Shown piece by piece: positions 16,991 to 26,118 of a DNA stretch of 64,000 nt. Position 1 is the first letter of the stretch. Each line of letters starts with the position of its first letter. Below the pieces are notes generated by a model, which did no database searches, was not told the origin of the DNA, and saw nothing but the letters and a program-made list of their open reading frames with translations. Origin of the DNA: Maritalea porphyrae (GTDB lineage: Bacteria > Pseudomonadota > Alphaproteobacteria > Rhizobiales > Devosiaceae); assembly GCF_027213965.1 (NCBI RefSeq), contig NZ_JAPWGX010000003.1, positions 62,001-126,000 of the forward strand. The letters are read 5' to 3'. Both the position numbers and the translations under genes were made by a program.

Positions 16991-18372
16991 TCAGATTTTT
17001 GGCGACGACCTCAATTCGCCGACGGCTCGTTGTTCAGCTCTCGGTCATGGCCGCCTTGCTTTCAATTGTGTTTTTTGTTGCGGTTCGCTCCATAGCGGAA
17101 CAAGCCGCGGCGGATACGCAAGACAACATTCTTGCCGCATCAGCAACATCGATAGCCGACGCACTCTATTCTGAGCGGGGGCAGGTGCGGGTGGAATTGC
17201 CTTATTCTGCTTTGTCTATGCTCGGCACAATCTCCGAAGATCGTGTGTTTTATCGTGTTGTTGCTGATGACGAAACGGTAACAGGATATGGTGATTTGGC
17301 CGTTCCCGATGTTCCTGCTCGTCAGCGTGTTGCTCAATTTGTCACAAGCGAATATCGGGGAGAAGAGGTGCGCGTTGTTTCTTTGGCGCGGGCCGTTAGC
17401 AATGGTGAGCGAGCGGCGGACGTGCGCATTATAATTGCGCAAACACGGCGTGGTTTGGCCGTTATTTCGTCACAAATCACGTCAACCGCAATGGCTGTGG
17501 CAATTGGATTCTTCCTCATGGCCACGGCGTTGAGTTTGTTGGCTGCGCAGAGCGCGGTTGCGCCTTTGAAAAAACTGGCGCAATCGGTAACGCGTCGCGG
17601 GCCAAAAGATCTTCGTCCAGTTGTCACAAAAACGCCGGGTGAATTGGTGCCATTGGTTGATGCACTTAACAACTTCATGATGCGCTTGCGGGCATCTCTA
17701 ACGCGGTCTGAAGAGTTTATTGCTGAAGCGGCGCACCGGGTGCGCACACCCTTAGCTACCGTGCGTACACAAGCAGAAGTCGTTTATCGCCAAATGGAAA
17801 AACCGGCAAATCGCAAAGCCTTGCGTGAGATGATCCGCGCGGTCGATGAAAGCTCTCGCTCGGCCGGCCAACTACTTGACCATGCAATGGTGACGTTTCG
17901 CACGGATCAGCTTGAACGCGACGAGATTGATTTGTGCAAGTTGGCTGCGGAAACTTGCGAACGCCTTCAACCCACGGCCGAACTCAAGGATATTGAAATC
18001 ATCCGCGAACTGGTGGCTGAGCGGGCGATGATTTTTGGCGACAATATTCTGCTGCAAAATGCGGTGCGCAATATTTTGGACAACGCTATCAAATATTCGC
18101 CTGCTGAGAGTTCAATTGTTGTGCGGGTAACCCAAGATGATGACACGATAAAACTGTCGGTAACGGACCAAGGGCGGGGGTTTGCCAATGCGGACTTGGG
18201 CAAACTCACCGCTCGGTTTTCTCGCGGTGTAAATGTGGATGATATTGTTGGGTCCGGTTTGGGGCTAACCATCGCCGATGAGGTCGTGCGCGCGCATAAT
18301 GGCCAATTGCGCGTTGAATCTAATAAGGAAGGTGTTGGTGCATGCGTCGTTCTTGTGTTCAAACGGTCTTAG
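16987..18372 (+). CDS. Sensor histidine kinase, TctE-like
   Basis: A 461-residue membrane kinase. A first membrane helix (about 18-38) is followed by a periplasmic domain of about 120 residues resembling the 2CSK_N sensor of TctE-type kinases. A second helix (about 165-187) precedes a HAMP-like linker. The dimerisation and phosphoacceptor helix has AAHRVRTPLATVRTQ with the acceptor histidine near residue 251. The ATPase domain has the N box (ILDNAIKYSP), G1 (DQGRGF) and G2 (GSGLGLTIADE). It overlaps the regulator by four bases and the downstream periplasmic protein gene by 31 bases. Such a tight unit suggests that the binding protein presents its ligand to this sensor. Confidence 0.92.
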   Translation: MIRFLATTSIRRRLVVQLSVMAALLSIVFFVAVRSIAEQAAADTQDNILAASATSIADALYSERGQVRVELPYSALSMLGTISEDRVFYRVVADDETVTGYGDLAVPDVPARQRVAQFVTSEYRGEEVRVVSLARAVSNGERAADVRIIIAQTRRGLAVISSQITSTAMAVAIGFFLMATALSLLAAQSAVAPLKKLAQSVTRRGPKDLRPVVTKTPGELVPLVDALNNFMMRLRASLTRSEEFIAEAAHRVRTPLATVRTQAEVVYRQMEKPANRKALREMIRAVDESSRSAGQLLDHAMVTFRTDQLERDEIDLCKLAAETCERLQPTAELKDIEIIRELVAERAMIFGDNILLQNAVRNILDNAIKYSPAESSIVVRVTQDDDTIKLSVTDQGRGFANADLGKLTARFSRGVNVDDIVGSGLGLTIADEVVRAHNGQLRVESNKEGVGACVVLVFKRS

Positions 18373-19388
18373 CTAGTTTATTCACTTTCGTTTCGCTTGT
18401 TTTTTGCGCACAAGCATTTGAAATTGAAGCTCAAAAGCGATATCCGGTTGCGGGAGCTCAGCGCACGATATCGATATTGTCGACGGCGGATATAGCGGTT
18501 TTTGAGCCGATCATTCTCGCATTTCAGCTTGCAAATCCGGACATTAGTATCAATTACGTCACCTCAGGTAGTACCGAGGTGATGAAGGCGATTTATGAGG
18601 AAGGCGCGCAGTTCGACCTGGTCATTTCTTCTGCAATGGATTTGCAAACAAAGCTCGCCAATGACGGGTTTGCCCTTGACTATTCATCAGAAGCAACAGC
18701 TTCACTGCCCAGTTGGGCAAAGTGGAGGAACCAGCTTTTTGGCTTCACTCAAGAGCCGGCGGTCATGGTAATTTCAGAGGCGGCTTTTGCCAATTTGGAC
18801 GTGCCGCGGACACGACAGGAATTGATTGAAACACTGCGCGACAATCCTGAGACATTTGCGGGACGTGTTGGCACATATGATGTGCGCACATCAGGGTTGG
18901 GGTATTTGTTTGCCACTCAAGATTCTCGAAATACTGAGAGCTTTTGGCGGCTTACTGAAGTGATGGGGCGGTTAGACGCGCAGCTCTATTGTTGTTCTGG
19001 CGGCATGATTGCTGATGTTGCTTCAGGCAAACTTGCGTTGGCCTACAATGTTTTAGGCAGCTATGCGGAGAGCCAGCTGCAGGGCACCGATGGCCTGAAG
19101 ATTGTGCCGCTCGACGACTTTGTGGGGGTGATGTTGCGCACCGCACTTATTCCTAAAGGTGCCAAACAGGCCGAGGGAGCTGGTCGGATGATTGACTTTT
19201 TGGCGCGGCTTCGCACGCATCCTGAACTGACCGCCGCCACCGGCTTGCCGCCTATTGTGGAGCAGACACAGCTTTCAGGTACGGTGCTTCGGCCAATTCG
19301 TTTGGGCCCGGGGCTGTTGGTCTTTCTAGATCAGTTGCGCCGCGAAACATTTCTGCGCAGTTGGACCAGTTCGATCAAGCAAAACTAG
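18342..19388 (+). CDS. Periplasmic solute-binding protein coupled to the two-component system
   Basis: A 348-residue protein with an N-terminal signal peptide (hydrophobic core about residues 8-24, cleavage probably after AQA). It has an extracellular solute-binding fold of the type used for iron(III) or phosphoglycerate (PgtC-like): TISILSTADIAVFEPIILAF, then YVTSGSTEVMKAI and a late region with LIPKGAKQAEGA. Its start lies 31 bases inside the kinase gene in another frame, so translation is probably coupled. No ABC permease follows, which argues for a sensory rather than a transport role, as in PgtABC. The ligand is unknown. A vicinal cysteine pair (YCCSGG, about residue 213) might form a disulfide or bind metal. 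Confidence 0.85.
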   Translation: MRRSCVQTVLASLFTFVSLVFCAQAFEIEAQKRYPVAGAQRTISILSTADIAVFEPIILAFQLANPDISINYVTSGSTEVMKAIYEEGAQFDLVISSAMDLQTKLANDGFALDYSSEATASLPSWAKWRNQLFGFTQEPAVMVISEAAFANLDVPRTRQELIETLRDNPETFAGRVGTYDVRTSGLGYLFATQDSRNTESFWRLTEVMGRLDAQLYCCSGGMIADVASGKLALAYNVLGSYAESQLQGTDGLKIVPLDDFVGVMLRTALIPKGAKQAEGAGRMIDFLARLRTHPELTAATGLPPIVEQTQLSGTVLRPIRLGPGLLVFLDQLRRETFLRSWTSSIKQN

Positions 19389-19455
19389 CAACTTTGCACT
19401 TGCACGTGTTCCTTATATGTTCCAGTCTTGTCCTGGGAAACTGATAGGGTGATCG

Positions 19456-20619
19456 ATGCGAAAAATCAGCAACAAACAGGCACGTTGGTTCTGGCTGAAC
19501 AAGAATTTGTTGGCAAAGCCGCCACTGGGCCGTTTCGACCTGTTGCAAACGGTCAAAGATCTTGGATTTGTACAGATTGATACGATCCAGAATGTTGCGC
19601 GGGCGCACCATCACATTTTGTGGAGCCGTAACCAGTGCTATCGCTCGAGAATGATCGACCAGCATTTGGGGCGCTCGGGTGATCTGTTCGAGCATTTCAC
19701 GCATGATGCCTCTATGATTCCTAGTGACTTTTTTCCCATGTGGCGGCGGCGTTTTGATCAGATGGAAGCACGGGTTAAGAAATATTATTCTGACGGCAAG
19801 GTGCTGGACCCAAAAGAGCATCAGTTGCTCTTAGATCGCATCGCGCAAGAGGGACCTTTGTCCACTGAAGCGTTTGATTCAAAAATTGAAGGTGAAAAGG
19901 CGATGTGGGTGCGGCCTCCGCACAAGAGTATGCTCGATTATCTTTGGTATTCTGGAGTGTTGACCACCTCGCACCGCGAAAAGTTTCGGAAGTATTATGA
20001 TTTAACGGATCGGGTGATCTCAAAGCAGTTGCTTGACACCAAACTGGATGAACATGAACAGATTGACTGGTTATGTGAGGCTGCCCTGCGGCGGCTTGGT
20101 GTGGCCAATCTGAGCGAAATCCGGAAATTTTGGGAGGCAGTTAGTCCAAAGGAAGTGAAAGCTTGGGCAGAAAGCGCTGGTCTTGAAACTGTCGAGGTGC
20201 AAGGGGCTGACGGGGATTGGACCGAGGCGTTTGCATTTGGCGATGTCGAGCAAGAATTGGCCGCGTTGGTGAAGCCAACATCTCGATTGCGCATCATCAA
20301 CCCATTTGACCCAACGATCCGGGATCGGACAAGACTAAAACGTCTATTTGGGTTTGACTACACGATCGAGATATTTGTGCCGGCGGCAAAACGAAAATGG
20401 GGATATTACGTTTACCCACTGCTGCAAAACGATCGATTTGTTGGGCGGATCGAACTGAAAGCGGACCGCAAGAAAAAACAGTTGCAGGTGATTGCCTTTT
20501 GGAAAGAAGAAAAGGTCAAATGGGGCAAAGCGCGCTTTGATGCGTTGGAAAAAGAACTGGCGCAGTTCGCAAAATTCGGCGGCGTCGACGAAGTAGTTTG
20601 GCTGTGCGCGCGTTCCTAA
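19456..20619 (+). CDS. YcaQ/AlkX-like winged-helix DNA glycosylase
   Basis: A 387-residue protein of the HTH_42 family that includes E. coli YcaQ (AlkX), which unhooks DNA interstrand crosslinks and removes bulky alkylated bases. The hallmark QxD catalytic motif is present as VQIDTIQ (about residue 37), followed by NVARAHHHILWSR, and an early winged-helix segment precedes it. HFTHDASMIP (about residue 81), LDYLWYSGVL (about 160) and the C-terminal NPFDPTIRDRTRLKRLFGFD are also as expected. Length is close to YcaQ (410). The gene has its own RBS region and no obvious operon partner. Confidence 0.9.
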   Translation: MRKISNKQARWFWLNKNLLAKPPLGRFDLLQTVKDLGFVQIDTIQNVARAHHHILWSRNQCYRSRMIDQHLGRSGDLFEHFTHDASMIPSDFFPMWRRRFDQMEARVKKYYSDGKVLDPKEHQLLLDRIAQEGPLSTEAFDSKIEGEKAMWVRPPHKSMLDYLWYSGVLTTSHREKFRKYYDLTDRVISKQLLDTKLDEHEQIDWLCEAALRRLGVANLSEIRKFWEAVSPKEVKAWAESAGLETVEVQGADGDWTEAFAFGDVEQELAALVKPTSRLRIINPFDPTIRDRTRLKRLFGFDYTIEIFVPAAKRKWGYYVYPLLQNDRFVGRIELKADRKKKQLQVIAFWKEEKVKWGKARFDALEKELAQFAKFGGVDEVVWLCARS

Positions 20620-20719
20620 ATCGGTAAGTTCTATCTCATTGGACTGATATTGGTATCTTTGACTGGCTCCCATCACTAGATTGCGCTAGGAAACGAGCAA
20701 GCAAGTGCGGAGAATACCT

Positions 20720-21661
20720 GTGGCAAAATCAGTTGTATGTGTCGGCGAAGTTATGTTGGAGTTGTCCGGCCTGCAACCGAATGGTTCTGCCAGATTTGGC
20801 TTTGGTGGCGACACCGCGAATACGGCGATTTATCTGTCGCGATTGTTGGGCGAAGCTGCCAAAGTTGGGTATTTGACCCGCCTGGGGCAGGGGCCATTTG
20901 CGCGCAACTTGGCAACCGCATTGGATGATGAGCGGGTGTTTCTTTCGCCATATGCGCAAACAGAAGCTGGTACGCCAGGACTTTATGCCATTAGCACCGA
21001 CAGTGTGGGAGAACGATCATTTACCTATTGGCGTAGCGAAGCTGCTGTCCGGCACCTGCTGACGGGGGAATTCGCTGATCGAGAAGTTGAATTTCTATTC
21101 GACTTTGACGTGCTTTATTTATCGGGCATTACCTTGGCGGTTCTTAGTGACGATGGGCGTGCGCGATTGCTTGATGTCATTGAAACTTTTGCATCTAGGG
21201 GGCTGGAGGTGATGTTCGACGTGAACTATCGCCCCCATCTTTGGCAAAGCCATTCACCCCACGTCAATGTGCCATCTTTGATGGGGCGGGTGATTGCTGC
21301 TTCAACAATTGTAAAAATCGGGCAAGATGAGGGAGCGGCGGTGTTTGATACGAAAACTGTTACGCAAACTATTGAACGGCTTTCGGAACTTGGTGAGGCA
21401 GCCTTAGTGGTAACGGACGGGGCGGCCCGCATCACTGTTTACGCTGATGGAAATACAGACAGCATTGAGTTTGATACTGTTGCAAGAGTAATTGATGCGA
21501 CTGCTGCTGGTGACAGTTTCAGTGCTGGATTGCTGGCGGCGCGGCTAGCGGGTGCCAGTCTTCAAGAGAGTGCGAAGGCGGGTCAACAACTTGCCGCGCG
21601 GGTGATCCAGTTTCCCGGTGCAATCATACCGCGCGATCAGATGCCAACCTTAAATCGCTGA
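20720..21661 (+). CDS. kdgK: PfkB-family sugar kinase, likely 2-keto-3-deoxygluconate kinase
   Basis: A 313-residue ribokinase-fold kinase. The N-terminus reads VCVGEVMLELS, the substrate loop FGFGGDTANTAIYLSRL (about 27-43) is typical of KdgK, and the C-terminal ATP/anion-hole motif DATAAGDSFSAGLL (about 260) contains the catalytic aspartate. The terminal RVIQFPGAIIPRDQMP also resembles KdgK. The GTG at 20720 follows GGAGA; an upstream in-frame GTG at 20705 is less likely. KdgK phosphorylates 2-keto-3-deoxygluconate to feed the lower Entner-Doudoroff pathway. No other hexuronate genes are adjacent, so fructokinase or another PfkB specificity cannot be excluded. Confidence 0.8.
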   Translation: MAKSVVCVGEVMLELSGLQPNGSARFGFGGDTANTAIYLSRLLGEAAKVGYLTRLGQGPFARNLATALDDERVFLSPYAQTEAGTPGLYAISTDSVGERSFTYWRSEAAVRHLLTGEFADREVEFLFDFDVLYLSGITLAVLSDDGRARLLDVIETFASRGLEVMFDVNYRPHLWQSHSPHVNVPSLMGRVIAASTIVKIGQDEGAAVFDTKTVTQTIERLSELGEAALVVTDGAARITVYADGNTDSIEFDTVARVIDATAAGDSFSAGLLAARLAGASLQESAKAGQQLAARVIQFPGAIIPRDQMPTLNR

Positions 21662-21683
21662 TTTTGGCGCCTAGATACTAACT

Positions 21684-22151
21684 CTAAACCGCTGGGAACA
21701 CATTGATCCGTTTGACCTCGCCGTAGGCAAAGCTCGTTTCAATTGCTGCGACGCCTGGGATTTTATGGACCTTTTTGCGGGTGAACCGTTCATAGTCTTC
21801 AAGACTGGCCACCACAACGCGCATCAAATAGTCCCAATCACCGGTCATGAGATGGCATTCAAGGATTTCGTCAATTGTTTGAATGGCGTGCTCGAAGCCT
21901 TTGACGGCATCTTCAGTATGATGCTGCAGTTTGATTCTCACAAAAACAGTAACTGGCAGTCCATAGTCGTTTTGGTCGACAATGGCGCAATAGCCTTTGA
22001 TTATGCCACTTTTTTCAAGGTTCTTCAGTCGCCGTAGACAAGGGGAAGGCGACAGATTTACCCGTTCTGCCAGCTCTTGATTGGTTAGGCGACCATTGGC
22101 TTGCAATTGACGAATGATCTTTTGGTCGGTTTTGTCCAATTTTATCTCCAT
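21684..22151 (-). CDS. Lrp/AsnC family regulator, likely controlling methionine gamma-lyase
   Basis: A 155-residue Lrp-type regulator. The N-terminal helix-turn-helix contains RLTNQELAERVNLSPSPCLR (about 22-41), and the C-terminal RAM ligand-binding domain has ECHLMTGDWDYLMRVV (about 98-113). A longer reading from 22190 adds 13 residues; the ATG at 22151 fits the family length. It is divergent from a methionine gamma-lyase gene across 130 bases. In Pseudomonas putida an Lrp-type protein (MdeR) activates mdeAB, and this arrangement suggests the same task. The effector, probably methionine, is inferred. Confidence 0.88.
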   Translation of the reverse strand: MEIKLDKTDQKIIRQLQANGRLTNQELAERVNLSPSPCLRRLKNLEKSGIIKGYCAIVDQNDYGLPVTVFVRIKLQHHTEDAVKGFEHAIQTIDEILECHLMTGDWDYLMRVVVASLEDYERFTRKKVHKIPGVAAIETSFAYGEVKRINVFPAV

Positions 22152-22281
22152 TGAGCAATATTCTGCCAATCTAGCATAGTTCTTAGGCAAACAAAGCCAG
22201 AAAATTCCCTTCGAAAAGCAGTATTATAAAAGTTAAGGATGGCGCAGTTGCCGCCATGTCACTGTTTTGGAGGTACGCGAA

Positions 22282-23496
22282 ATGAAAGATGATGCATTGG
22301 GTCGCCCGCTAGGGTTTTCGACAAGAGCGATTCATCACGGTTATGATCCACTAGATGAAGAGGGTGCACTCACGCCACCGCTTCACCTCACTTCTACGTT
22401 CGCGTTTGAAAGTGCGGAGCACGGTGGCAACATCTTTGCTGGTGAGCAGCCGGGTCATGTTTATTCGCGTATCTCCAATCCAACCTGTGACTTGCTAGAG
22501 CGCCGTATTGCCATCTTAGAGGGCGCTGAGGCGGCTTTGGCCAACGCGTCGGGCATGGGTTCCATCACATCTGTGATGTGGACGTTTCTTGCGCCAGGTG
22601 ATGAGTTGATTTGCGACGAAACCCTTTACGGGTGCACCTTTGCTTTCTTCACGCATGGTTTGGCCAAGTTCGGAATTAAAATCACTCATGTGGATATGAC
22701 CAATCCCGAAAACGTGCGGGCTGCAATCAGCGACAAAACGAAAATCGTTTACTTTGAAACAGTTGCAAACCCGAATATGCGTTTGGTCGATGTGGCCGCT
22801 GTTTCTGATATTGCACATGAACATGGCGCAAAGGTTGTTGTTGATAGCACCTACACCACACCCTATTTGATGCGCCCAATTGAGATGGGTGCCGATATCG
22901 TTGTGCATTCTGCGACCAAATATTTGGGTGGTCATGGTGACGTGATTGCAGGCATGGTTGCAGGTTCACTTGAAGATATCACCCAAATTCGTGTCGTGGG
23001 CATGAAAGATATGACAGGTGCAGTTATGGCGCCATTCAATGCGATGTTGATTTTGCGCGGCATTAAGACATTGCAATTGCGCATGGAACGCCATTGCGCC
23101 AATGCCATGAAAGTGGCGCGTGCGCTTGAAGCGCACCCAATGGTGTCAGAGGTTTACTTCCCGGGCCTAGAGAGCTTTCCGCAGCACGAACTTGCAAAGC
23201 GGACCATGAAAGACTTTGGCGGCATGATTGCTTTTGAAGTAGTTGGTGGAATTGAGGCAGGTAAGTCAACAATGAACCAGCTCAAAATGATCAAGCGCGC
23301 GGTGAGCCTTGGCGACGCTGAAACGCTGATCCAACATCCTGCAAGTATGACGCACTCAACCTATACGCCTGAAGAGCGGGCAAAGCACTTGATCAGTGAG
23401 GGTTTGGTCCGCATGTCTGTTGGCCTTGAAGAGCCAGATGACATTATTGCAGATCTGATGCAAGCACTGCCTGTGGCAGAAGAAAAAGTCGCTTAA
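22282..23496 (+). CDS. mdeA: L-methionine gamma-lyase
   Basis: A 404-residue PLP enzyme of the Cys/Met metabolism family that splits methionine into methanethiol, ammonia and 2-oxobutyrate. The PLP lysine lies in VHSATKYLGGHGD (about residue 213), and YSRISNPTCDLLERRIA (about 57-73) supplies phosphate contacts from the neighbouring subunit. DETLYGCTF (about 113-121) carries the tyrosine and the cysteine that marks gamma-lyases of the MGL type against cystathionine gamma-synthase. The ATG at 22282 follows GGAGG. It is followed at 195 bases by an E1-type dehydrogenase gene and preceded by an Lrp regulator, as in mdeR-mdeA-mdeB of pseudomonads, where gene order differs. Confidence 0.9.
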   Translation: MKDDALGRPLGFSTRAIHHGYDPLDEEGALTPPLHLTSTFAFESAEHGGNIFAGEQPGHVYSRISNPTCDLLERRIAILEGAEAALANASGMGSITSVMWTFLAPGDELICDETLYGCTFAFFTHGLAKFGIKITHVDMTNPENVRAAISDKTKIVYFETVANPNMRLVDVAAVSDIAHEHGAKVVVDSTYTTPYLMRPIEMGADIVVHSATKYLGGHGDVIAGMVAGSLEDITQIRVVGMKDMTGAVMAPFNAMLILRGIKTLQLRMERHCANAMKVARALEAHPMVSEVYFPGLESFPQHELAKRTMKDFGGMIAFEVVGGIEAGKSTMNQLKMIKRAVSLGDAETLIQHPASMTHSTYTPEERAKHLISEGLVRMSVGLEEPDDIIADLMQALPVAEEKVA

Positions 23497-23512
23497 CGGC
23501 TCCTCTGGACGG

Positions 23513-23545
23513 GGTGCAATTTGCGCAAATTGCGCGGGTTGCACC
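23513..23545. promoter_or_regulatory. Nested inverted repeats between mdeA and mdeB
   Basis: GCAATTTGCGCAAATTGC (23516-23533) is a perfect 18-bp palindrome, and GGTGCAA (23513-23519) pairs with TTGCACC (23539-23545). It lies 17 bases after mdeA and about 145 bases before mdeB. It could be an operator or a folding element that partially separates the two transcripts. There is no T run. Confidence 0.45.
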
Positions 23546-23690
23546 GCCTGTTCAGGGTGCACTTTTGAGGGTCAACGACTTGCCCTTGTTTTGTTTTTAT
23601 GTAAGATGTCTGACAACTTTAGAGTGAGCTGGTGCGCGATTGCATTGGCGTGCACAAAATTCGTCACAAATGCTCCAAGAGAGAACCGCC

Positions 23691-26078
23691 ATGAAAAAAG
23701 ATATTGAGCAGCTTAAACAGTTGGAAAACCAAGTGCTCTGGCTCGCGTGTTGGATGATCCATAATGCGAACCATTTGCGAAAAAAAGACGACGGTGACGT
23801 AAAAGTGGGCGGCCACCAAGCATCGTCGGCCTCAATTGTTTCGATCATGACGGCGCTCTATTTTCATGTCTTGAAACCGGAAGATCGTGTTGCTGTTAAG
23901 CCGCATGCATCGCCGATCTTCCATGCTATTCAATATCTCATGGGCAATCAAACCCGTGAGAAAATGGAAAACTTTCGTGGTTTTGGCGGCGTGCAAAGCT
24001 ATCCAAGTCGCACAAAAGACATTGATGATGTTGATTTTTCAACAGGTTCAGTTGGCCTAGGGGTAGGTATTACTGCGTTCGCTTCAATGATTCAGGATTA
24101 TCTGCAGGCCAAAAAATGGGCGAAAGACAAGCCCATGGGCCGGATGATTTCGCTGATCGGCGACGCCGAAATGGATGAGGGCAATATTTTTGAGTGCCTT
24201 CAAGAGGGTTGGAAACATGATGTTCGCAACGTCTGGTGGATCATCGATTACAATCGCCAAAGCCTTGATGGGGTGATCAAGGAAGGGCTTTGGGAGCGTC
24301 TTGAGACGATCTTTAAAGCTTTTGGCTGGGAAGTTGTGCGCATTAAGCACGGTTCGTTGCAGCGCGCTGCATTTGCGGAGCCAGGTGGCGACAAATTGCG
24401 GGATTGGATCGATAATTGCCCGAACCAACTCTACTCGGCACTAACCTTTCAAGGCGGTGCTGCGTGGCGCAAGCGTTTGCTGGATCAAATTGGCGATCAG
24501 GGCGATGTAACGGCCCTTATTGAAAGGCGTTCAGACGACGAACTTTCAGCCCTAATGAACAACCTTGGTGGTCAGTGCATGGAAACTTTGGTTGATGCGT
24601 TTGAAAGCATTGATCATGATAAACCTACGATGTTCCTTTCCTACACCATTAAAGGCTGGGGCACGCCACTGGCCGGGCATAAAGACAATCATGCTGGTTT
24701 GATGACACCCACGCAAATGGAAATTTTACGCAAAAATGTTGGTGTTGACACCGGCGATGAGTGGGAAAAGTTTGGTGCGATTGCCGACGAAAAGAAAACA
24801 CAGGCGTTTTTGGATCAGGTTACTTTCTTTTCTAAAGGCACACGCCGTTTCAATGCCGACGCCGTTCCTGTTGGTGAACCGGTGAAATTGACAGACCGCA
24901 TGCAATCAACGCAAGCGGGTTTTGGCAAAATCCTGGATGCTATTGGCAAACGAGACGACAAGCTTTCTGAGCGCATTATTACCACATCGCCTGATGTGAC
25001 GGTGTCTACCAATATTGGTGGTTGGGTAAACCGCAAAGGCTTGTTTGACCGCAAAGTGTTGCAGGACACGTTTAAAGATGAGGCCATTCCTTCGGCACAG
25101 AAATGGCAGTTTTCACCAGATGGTCAGCATATTGAGTTGGGCATTGCGGAAATGAACCTGTTCTTGATGCTTGGTGCTGCTGGTCTGTCTCATTCCATCT
25201 TTGGCGAGCGCTTGTTGCCAATTGGCACGGTATACGATCCATTTGTTGCCCGTGGCTTGGATGCATTGAACTACGCTTGTTACCAAGACAGTCGCTTTAT
25301 GATAGTGGGTACACCATCCGGGATTACGCTTGCGCCGGAAGGCGGTGCGCACCAATCGATTGGGTCGCAACTGATTGGGATGAGCCAGGATGGTTTGGCC
25401 GCGTTCGAACCCGCCTATTTGGACGAATTGTCCGTTGTGATGAATTGGGCGTTTGACTATATGCAGCGCGATGGCGAAGGCGACCCAGACGAACGCACGT
25501 GGCTTCGTGATGAAACGGGTGGATCCATCTATATGCGCCTGTCGACACGTCCATTGGAACAGCCCATTTGGCGCGAAGATGAAGAGTTCAAACAAGGTGT
25601 TATTGATGGGGCATATTGGTGGCGCAAGCCTGGCGCTAACTGCGATGTTGTGATTGCCTATCAAGGTGTTGTTGCCCCAGAGGCACTTGAGGCTGCAGGC
25701 CGCATTGGCGAAGACCGCCGAGACATTGGCGTGCTCGCTTGCACCTCCGCGGATCGGCTAAATGCGGGTTGGACCGCTGCGCAACGGGCCCGTCGTCGTG
25801 GGAATGTTGGCGCGATGTCACACATTGAACGGATGCTGGCTGAACTGCCACCGCACTGTAAGATAATTACTGTGACAGACGGCCACCCGGCAACTTTGAG
25901 TTGGTTGGGCGCGGTTGCTGGTCACGAAACTATTCCTTTGGGCGTAGAGCACTTTGGGCAAACGGGAACAGTTAGTGATCTATACAGTCACTATGGCATT
26001 GATGCAGACACCATTGTTTCCGTAGCGCAAAACCTTGTTACGGGCCGACCACTGCGCAATTTGCGCGCAGTCGTCTAA
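23691..26078 (+). CDS. mdeB: AceE-type 2-oxoacid dehydrogenase E1, likely 2-oxobutyrate-specific (MdeB-like)
   Basis: A 795-residue thiamine-diphosphate enzyme of the homodimeric pyruvate dehydrogenase E1/transketolase type, shorter than E. coli AceE (887). The TPP motif GDAEMDEGNIFE through IIDYNRQSLD (about 163-197) is complete, and KVGGHQASSAS (about 40) and HIELGIAEMNLFLMLGAAGL (about 480) are as in AceE. The ATG at 23691 follows GAGAGAA; an upstream TTG at 23640 is disfavoured. No E2 or E3 genes are adjacent, so it would use components encoded elsewhere. Because it follows methionine gamma-lyase, I infer that it oxidises the 2-oxobutyrate product to propionyl-CoA, as reported for MdeB of P. 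putida. A pyruvate or branched-chain substrate remains possible. Confidence 0.82.
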   Translation: MKKDIEQLKQLENQVLWLACWMIHNANHLRKKDDGDVKVGGHQASSASIVSIMTALYFHVLKPEDRVAVKPHASPIFHAIQYLMGNQTREKMENFRGFGGVQSYPSRTKDIDDVDFSTGSVGLGVGITAFASMIQDYLQAKKWAKDKPMGRMISLIGDAEMDEGNIFECLQEGWKHDVRNVWWIIDYNRQSLDGVIKEGLWERLETIFKAFGWEVVRIKHGSLQRAAFAEPGGDKLRDWIDNCPNQLYSALTFQGGAAWRKRLLDQIGDQGDVTALIERRSDDELSALMNNLGGQCMETLVDAFESIDHDKPTMFLSYTIKGWGTPLAGHKDNHAGLMTPTQMEILRKNVGVDTGDEWEKFGAIADEKKTQAFLDQVTFFSKGTRRFNADAVPVGEPVKLTDRMQSTQAGFGKILDAIGKRDDKLSERIITTSPDVTVSTNIGGWVNRKGLFDRKVLQDTFKDEAIPSAQKWQFSPDGQHIELGIAEMNLFLMLGAAGLSHSIFGERLLPIGTVYDPFVARGLDALNYACYQDSRFMIVGTPSGITLAPEGGAHQSIGSQLIGMSQDGLAAFEPAYLDELSVVMNWAFDYMQRDGEGDPDERTWLRDETGGSIYMRLSTRPLEQPIWREDEEFKQGVIDGAYWWRKPGANCDVVIAYQGVVAPEALEAAGRIGEDRRDIGVLACTSADRLNAGWTAAQRARRRGNVGAMSHIERMLAELPPHCKIITVTDGHPATLSWLGAVAGHETIPLGVEHFGQTGTVSDLYSHYGIDADTIVSVAQNLVTGRPLRNLRAVV

Positions 26079-26082
26079 CAAA

Positions 26083-26118
26083 ATTTAGCCAATTCGATTG
26101 TGATCGGATTGGCTAAAT
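26083..26118. terminator. Bidirectional terminator between mdeB and the GntR gene
   Basis: ATTTAGCCAAT (from 26083) pairs with ATTGGCTAAAT (to 26118), extended by CGAT/ATCG around a TGTG loop, with one mismatch. A/T runs flank both sides. The stop codon of the leftward GntR gene (26113-26115) is inside the stem. Confidence 0.75.

Noticed and set aside
17487-18372. Frameshift between the kinase and the binding protein because of the overlap
   Set aside because: Both proteins are complete: the kinase has its G2 box and natural end, and the second protein begins with a good signal peptide.
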